This document shows, piece by piece, positions 1-5,983 of a DNA stretch of 5,983 bases. Every line of letters begins with the position of its first letter. Position 1 is the stretch's first letter. The stretch covers positions 1 to 5,983 of the forward strand of contig CAADVJ010000137.1 in assembly GCA_900752475.1 (NCBI GenBank), given 5' to 3'. Position numbers and translations under genes: made by a program. Under the pieces are notes generated by a model. It was not told the DNA's origin and did not search any database. It was given only the letters and a program-made list of their open reading frames with translations. This stretch comes from an uncultured Collinsella sp. (GTDB lineage: Bacteria; Actinomycetota; Coriobacteriia; Coriobacteriales; Coriobacteriaceae).

Positions 1-10
1 GCCTGCGGCC

Positions 11-35
11 TGATACATAGCCAGCGATTGTATCA
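11..35. repeat. 25-bp interrupted palindrome, operator-like
   Basis: Perfect 7-bp arms TGATACA (11-17) and TGTATCA (29-35) are separated by 11 bp, about one helical turn between arms. It lies beyond the carAB terminator in gene-free DNA and overlaps the -10-like TACAAT read leftwards (32-27). This suggests an operator for a leftward gene outside the window. No regulator can be named from the sequence. Confidence 0.4.
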
Positions 36-54
36 TTGCTGCAGCTAGATGGCG
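27..54 (-). promoter_or_regulatory. Promoter-like motif pointing left out of the window
   Basis: On the minus strand TACAAT (32-27) sits 16 bases after CGCCAT (54-49). This is the same arrangement as the carAB candidate promoter, and it follows an intrinsic terminator, where a promoter for the next leftward gene would be expected. The -35 match is poor and no start codon is visible downstream, so this is tentative. Confidence 0.3.
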
Positions 55-86
55 CAAAGTGGCCCTTGAAACGGCAAACGAACACG

Positions 87-116
87 AAAAAGGGACGCTT
101 GCAAGCAAGCGTCCCT
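87..116 (-). terminator. Intrinsic terminator of the carAB operon
   Basis: The transcript forms AGGGACGCUUGC (116-105) pairing with GCAAGCGUCCCU (102-91), a perfect 12-bp inverted repeat (realistically about 10-11 bp with a small loop), then a U-tract (91-87). It lies 26 nt after the carB stop. There is no matching T-tract on the plus strand, so it works in one direction. It suggests carB is the last gene of the operon. Confidence 0.93.
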
Positions 117-142
117 ATAAAGCCTTGCGCGGGGCGGAGCAG

Positions 143-3481
<3,339 letters not shown>

Positions 3482-3482
3482 G

Positions 3483-4922
3483 TTAGTTCTCCTCGGTCTC
3501 GGTCGCGGCGGTCTCGGCAAAGTTCCAGCCAGCCAGGCGGTCCTTCGCGGTGTCGATGTCCAGGTAGTTCTCCTCGCCGTCCATGAGTCGCGTAAAGGCG
3601 GTAAAGAGATAGTGGGCATCGGTGGGGCCAGGCGAGGCCTCGGGGTGATACTGGACCGAGAAGCACGGGGCGTCGAGCAGCTGGATGCCCTCGGCGGTGC
3701 CGTCGTTGAGGTTCACATGTGTTAGGCGAATGCGGCCAAAGCGCTCGTTCATCACGACCGGCGCGATTCCGCGGCGCACCCAGACGCGCAGATCTCCATC
3801 GGCCGCATGCTCGGTCTCGCCGCCGGAAAGCTCGGGGACAAGCTTGCCCAAGCTGGGGAACAGCAGGCCAAAGCCATGGTTTTGCGCGGTGATCTCCACA
3901 CGGCGGCTTACCAGGTTCATAACCGGCTGGTTGCCACCGCGGTGACCGAACTTAAGCTTTTCCATCTGGGCGCCGCAGGCCAGGCTGATCATCTGGTGAC
4001 CAAGACAAATACCAAAGACCGGCACCTTGCCGATCAGCTGCTGCACCTGCTCGTAGGTCTCCACCACGGCGTCGGGGTCGCCGGGGCCATTGGACAAAAA
4101 GACGCCGTCGGGATTCATGTCGAGCACCTCACTCGCGGGCGTGTCCCACGGCACGACGGTAAGGTCGCAGCCGGCGCGGACCAGCCCCTCCAGAATGCCG
4201 CGCTTCACACCGCAGTCGTAGGCGACCACTTTGTGACGGGCAGGAGCGGCAGCCGAAAGCGCAAAGTCATGCGTGGCAGGCAGGTCGGCAGCCACAAACT
4301 CATGAGGCGCGGGGCAACTTACGGTCTTGACCAGGTTCTCGCCTACCAGCGTGGGCGCTGCGGCCAGACGCTCGGCAAGCTCGTCGACGTCGAAGATCTC
4401 GGTCGAGATAATGCCCATCTTGGAACCATTGTCGCGCAGATGGCGCACCAGAGCGCGGGTGTCGACACCCTCGATAGCGACGATGCCGTGAGCGCGCAGG
4501 TACTCCGGCACGCTGACGGCCGAGCGCCAGTTAGAAGGCGTGGCGCACATGTCGCGAACGATCATGCCGCGCATGGCCGGAGCGCTCGCAGGGCGCACGG
4601 CGTCGCCGGGGAAGGCCGACTGGACGTCGGTCTCGTCGATACCGTAGTTGCCGATCTGCGGATAGGTCATGGTTACGATTTGGCCGGCATAACTTGGGTC
4701 GGTCATGACCTCAAAGTAGCCCTCGAGCGAGGTGTTGAAGCAGACTTCGCCGGTCGCGGTGCCCTCGGCGCCGCATGCACGTCCATAAAAAATGGTCCCA
4801 TCCTCAAGATACAGGATGCAGGGACCGCAGGTGCCCTTGCTGGTTTTGGCCAGCATACGCTGGCAAAGCTCGCTGGGCGCGAAGGTGCGGGCGGCAGCGC
4901 CCGCGGTATGGTTGTTCGCCAT
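3483..4922 (-). CDS. carA: Carbamoyl-phosphate synthase small subunit (glutaminase)
   Basis: Class I glutamine amidotransferase subunit (479 aa) that hydrolyses glutamine and passes ammonia to CarB. The N-terminal CarA domain (about 32-200) shows [41 protein letters not shown] and [11 protein letters not shown]. The glutaminase domain (about 230-450) shows FLSNGPGDP (275-283), GICLGHQ with nucleophile Cys306, QNHGF (347-351) and HPEASPGP with catalytic His426 and Glu428. At 479 aa it is long: E. coli CarA has 382. The extra length is about 30 residues at the N terminus, about 36 between QNHGF and THVNLNDGT, and about 25 acidic residues at the C terminus. The ATG at 4922 is preferred because GGGAAGGAG ends 4 nt upstream. 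An in-frame GTG at 4943 lies in the loop of the leader hairpin and has no ribosome site. A Met at residue 23 is a weaker alternative. First gene of the carAB operon, with its own leader and probable promoter. Confidence 0.97.
   Translation of the reverse strand: MANNHTAGAAARTFAPSELCQRMLAKTSKGTCGPCILYLEDGTIFYGRACGAEGTATGEVCFNTSLEGYFEVMTDPSYAGQIVTMTYPQIGNYGIDETDVQSAFPGDAVRPASAPAMRGMIVRDMCATPSNWRSAVSVPEYLRAHGIVAIEGVDTRALVRHLRDNGSKMGIISTEIFDVDELAERLAAAPTLVGENLVKTVSCPAPHEFVAADLPATHDFALSAAAPARHKVVAYDCGVKRGILEGLVRAGCDLTVVPWDTPASEVLDMNPDGVFLSNGPGDPDAVVETYEQVQQLIGKVPVFGICLGHQMISLACGAQMEKLKFGHRGGNQPVMNLVSRRVEITAQNHGFGLLFPSLGKLVPELSGGETEHAADGDLRVWVRRGIAPVVMNERFGRIRLTHVNLNDGTAEGIQLLDAPCFSVQYHPEASPGPTDAHYLFTAFTRLMDGEENYLDIDTAKDRLAGWNFAETAATETEEN
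3489..3494 (-). promoter_or_regulatory. carB ribosome binding site inside the carA 3' end
   Basis: GAGGAG, 7 nt before the carB ATG, lies within the last codons of carA (Glu-Glu-Asn-stop). The junction reads TAA-C-ATG, so ribosomes finishing carA can re-initiate on carB. This fits the need for equal amounts of the two subunits. Confidence 0.88.
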
Positions 4923-4926
4923 AATT

Positions 4927-4935
4927 CTCCTTCCC
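4927..4935 (-). promoter_or_regulatory. carA ribosome binding site
   Basis: GGGAAGGAG lies 4 nt before the ATG at 4922. The gap is short, but this is the only good Shine-Dalgarno near any candidate carA start, and it decides the start. Its AAGG bases are complementary to CCUU at 4956-4959, on the other side of the leader hairpin. Confidence 0.85.
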
Positions 4936-4959
4936 GGTCTCACAGGACCGGCTTAAAGG
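4929..4959 (-). promoter_or_regulatory. Candidate PyrR-binding leader hairpin that masks the carA ribosome site
   Basis: On the transcript, upper-stem arms CCGGUC (4951-4946) and GACCGG (4939-4934) pair perfectly around a hexaloop CUGUGA (4945-4940). The published PyrR-binding consensus, from memory, is ARUCCNGNGAGGYU, with hexaloop CNGNGA. Here the matching 14 nt are GGUCCUGUGAGACC. The hexaloop matches fully, and the three deviations (A to G, U to C, G to A) all preserve or improve stem pairing. Below it, CCUU (4959-4956) pairs with AAGG (4932-4929), with a possible U-G pair and a 5' purine bulge AAG (4954-4952), as in the known PyrR fold. The AAGG strand is the core of the carA Shine-Dalgarno. 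No U-tract follows, so translational repression is inferred, as reported for mycobacterial pyr leaders. pyrR itself is not in the window. Confidence 0.78.
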
Positions 4960-4980
4960 TGTGTAGTTAGGCCTCGCGGT

Positions 4981-5008
4981 ATTGTAACCGCAAGCATGCC
5001 TCATGGCG
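4981..5008 (-). promoter_or_regulatory. Candidate carAB promoter
   Basis: The -10 hexamer is TACAAT (4986-4981), one mismatch from TATAAT. Sixteen bases upstream the hexamer is CGCCAT (5008-5003), a poor match to TTGACA, so the promoter may be weak or depend on an activator. The start of transcription would be near 4974, giving a leader of about 52 nt that includes the whole PyrR-type hairpin. The -10 is flanked by inverted arms GCGGT and ACCGC. The AT-rich stretch further upstream (5011-5075) could hold another promoter. Confidence 0.45.
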
Positions 5009-5011
5009 TTA

Positions 5012-5036
5012 ATTTCATCGAAATGTTTACGAAATG
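5012..5036. repeat. Short direct and inverted repeats upstream of carAB
   Basis: On the plus strand CGAAATG occurs at 5019-5025 and 5030-5036, an 11-bp period that puts both copies on one face of the helix. The first copy is also part of an interrupted palindrome, ATTTC-ATC-GAAAT (5012-5024). The block lies directly upstream of the candidate -35, in an AT-rich spacer that contrasts with the GC-rich genes. It could be a regulator-binding site; I cannot assign one. Confidence 0.3.
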
Positions 5037-5080
5037 ATAATTATGACTTTCTATGCATAATGTTTTTTAATCCCCGTCCC

Positions 5081-5123
5081 AAAAAAAATCATCCCGCGGG
5101 GCTTGTGGCTCACGCGGGATGAT
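5081..5123 (-). terminator. Intrinsic terminator after the membrane protein gene
   Basis: The transcript forms a perfect 11-bp stem, AUCAUCCCGCG (5123-5113) with CGCGGGAUGAU (5098-5088), around a 14-nt loop, followed by a run of eight U (5088-5081, the first overlapping the stem). It begins 6 nt after the stop codon of the membrane protein gene. It separates that gene from carAB, so carAB needs its own promoter. Confidence 0.93.
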
Positions 5124-5129
5124 GGCGTC

Positions 5130-5983
5130 TTACTTTTTCTTGTCCTGTTCCAGCAGTTCGGACGGTGTGCGATCGGGCTTGCCGCCGCGGAAAATCTCGC
5201 GGCCATGCAGACGATGCTCCAGGTCACGTTCGGCCTTTTCCTCGTCAATCTTGGTCTGGCTCACCACCGGGTCCTCAATCAACGACGACACCGAGTTCAC
5301 CTGCTTCTGAATGCGCTCGGCGATGGTGTCATCCATACTCACGATGCGCATCTTCCAGTCGATACTCGTGGCGTTGGATGAGCTCTTGGTCCACACGAAC
5401 GTCAAAATGGCGCTCTGGTGGCCGCGCGCGGGGAACATGCCAAAGAAGGAATCGTGCTGAATGTTGCTATTCTCGTCGATATAGGCGTGAACGTTATACA
5501 CCACGCGGTCGATCTTATCGTTGAGCAACGCGTTGGTCGCAAGCGCCGCGGCCTGAATCTGCCCGTTGGACAGCAGCTCGAGCTCGTTGGCAGACGATGT
5601 GTCCAACACCGTCACCTCGACCGTGCCCGTGCGTTCATCGGCTTCATCGACGGTAAAATCGAGCGGGAACTGCGTAAAGCCATTGCCCCACTCAAGGCCG
5701 CCCTTCAGCGCGGTCGAAACGGTATCGACCGAAACGCTCTCGGACAGGTTGGCGGTGTTCAGACGACGCATCACGCCGTAGCCGATCTGCATGCCCACGA
5801 TCAGCACCAAAATACCGATGACCACGGCCATCGCGGTCTTCGTAATGGTATGGCTCACCTGCGAGCCCGAAGGATCGTCCTCGGACAGCGGGTCGATATG
5901 TTTTGCCTGGCTCGCGCGGGGCTCCCCGCGCCGCCGCGCGAGCGCCCCCTTTTTCCCCCCCCTTGCGGCGGGCCCCCTCTCCC
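5130..5983 (-). CDS. Single-pass membrane-anchored protein of unknown function, 5' partial
   Basis: I do not recognise a family. The frame is open from the stop at 5130 to the right edge, so the start is probably outside the window. A GTG at 5858 would give 242 aa, but it lacks a convincing ribosome site. The 41 codons upstream read as plausible protein: a Lys/Arg-rich stretch, then the acidic linker QAKHIDPLSEDDPSGSQ. Counting from that GTG, residues 8-30 form one hydrophobic segment (AMAVVIGILVLIVGMQIGYGVM), followed by RR. Residues 35-195 form a soluble mixed domain with few cysteines. The last 40 or so residues are highly charged and probably helical, ending KKK. The topology is probably a basic cytoplasmic N terminus, a signal anchor and an external domain, but charge on both sides of the segment leaves orientation uncertain. 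Its own terminator separates it from carA, so a pyrimidine role is not implied. It may be a lineage-specific hypothetical protein. Confidence 0.8.
   Translation of the reverse strand, partial: ERGPAARGGKKGALARRRGEPRASQAKHIDPLSEDDPSGSQVSHTITKTAMAVVIGILVLIVGMQIGYGVMRRLNTANLSESVSVDTVSTALKGGLEWGNGFTQFPLDFTVDEADERTGTVEVTVLDTSSANELELLSNGQIQAAALATNALLNDKIDRVVYNVHAYIDENSNIQHDSFFGMFPARGHQSAILTFVWTKSSSNATSIDWKMRIVSMDDTIAERIQKQVNSVSSLIEDPVVSQTKIDEEKAERDLEHRLHGREIFRGGKPDRTPSELLEQDKKK

Noticed and set aside
3482..3619. An upstream extension of carB starting at 3619
   Set aside because: It would overlap carA by about 137 bp and add an Arg/Pro-rich sequence without homology. The ATG at 3481 has a good ribosome site and starts at the conserved family N terminus.
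4923..4943. A carA start at the in-frame GTG at 4943
   Set aside because: The codon lies in the loop of the leader hairpin and has no Shine-Dalgarno, while the ATG at 4922 has GGGAAGGAG just before it.
4929..4959. The carA leader hairpin as a transcription attenuator
   Set aside because: No U-tract follows the hairpin and no competing antiterminator arm is visible; the start codon comes 4 nt after the ribosome site. Translational control fits better.
3807..4970. A 387-codon open frame on the plus strand opposite carA
   Set aside because: Same shadow effect. carA on the minus strand has all glutaminase motifs, and the plus-strand product shows no recognisable domain or ribosome site.
5041..5248. 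A small minus-strand open frame across the terminator (5051-5248)
   Set aside because: It is out of frame with the membrane protein gene, overlaps its 3' end and runs through the intrinsic terminator, so it is a chance frame.

Overview
The window is a GC-rich bacterial segment in which every gene that can be supported lies on the minus strand, read from right to left. The CarA and CarB proteins look actinobacterial, and from memory of related sequences the class Coriobacteriia (Collinsella-like gut bacteria) fits best. That placement is inference: there is no rRNA or other taxonomic marker here.

Layout from the right edge in transcription order. (1) A membrane-anchored protein of unknown family (5130-5983, 5' end cut by the window edge) ends in a strong intrinsic terminator (5081-5123). 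(2) A spacer of about 160 bp, AT-rich in its upstream half, holds a candidate promoter and a short leader for carA. (3) carA (3483-4922) and carB (143-3481) encode the small and large subunits of glutamine-dependent carbamoyl-phosphate synthetase. One base separates them, so they are an operon with probable translational coupling. (4) A near-perfect intrinsic terminator (87-116) ends the operon. (5) The leftmost 86 bp hold no gene, but contain a 25-bp dyad and a promoter-like motif pointing left, out of the window.

CarA releases ammonia from glutamine. CarB uses it with bicarbonate and two ATP to make carbamoyl phosphate, the shared precursor of pyrimidines and arginine. The most informative regulatory feature is a hairpin directly in front of carA. 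It has the CNGNGA hexaloop and flanking stem of a PyrR-binding RNA, with compensatory changes relative to the Bacillus consensus. Its lower stem pairs with the carA Shine-Dalgarno sequence, and no U-tract follows it. This predicts repression of carAB translation by PyrR plus uridine nucleotides rather than transcription attenuation. CarB also keeps its C-terminal allosteric domain, so pyrimidine feedback may act on both synthesis and activity.

I found no mobile element, CRISPR array, tRNA, rRNA or defence system. Apart from the leader RNA, the points most worth a second look are an insertion of about 36 residues in the glutaminase domain of CarA and the unassigned membrane protein.
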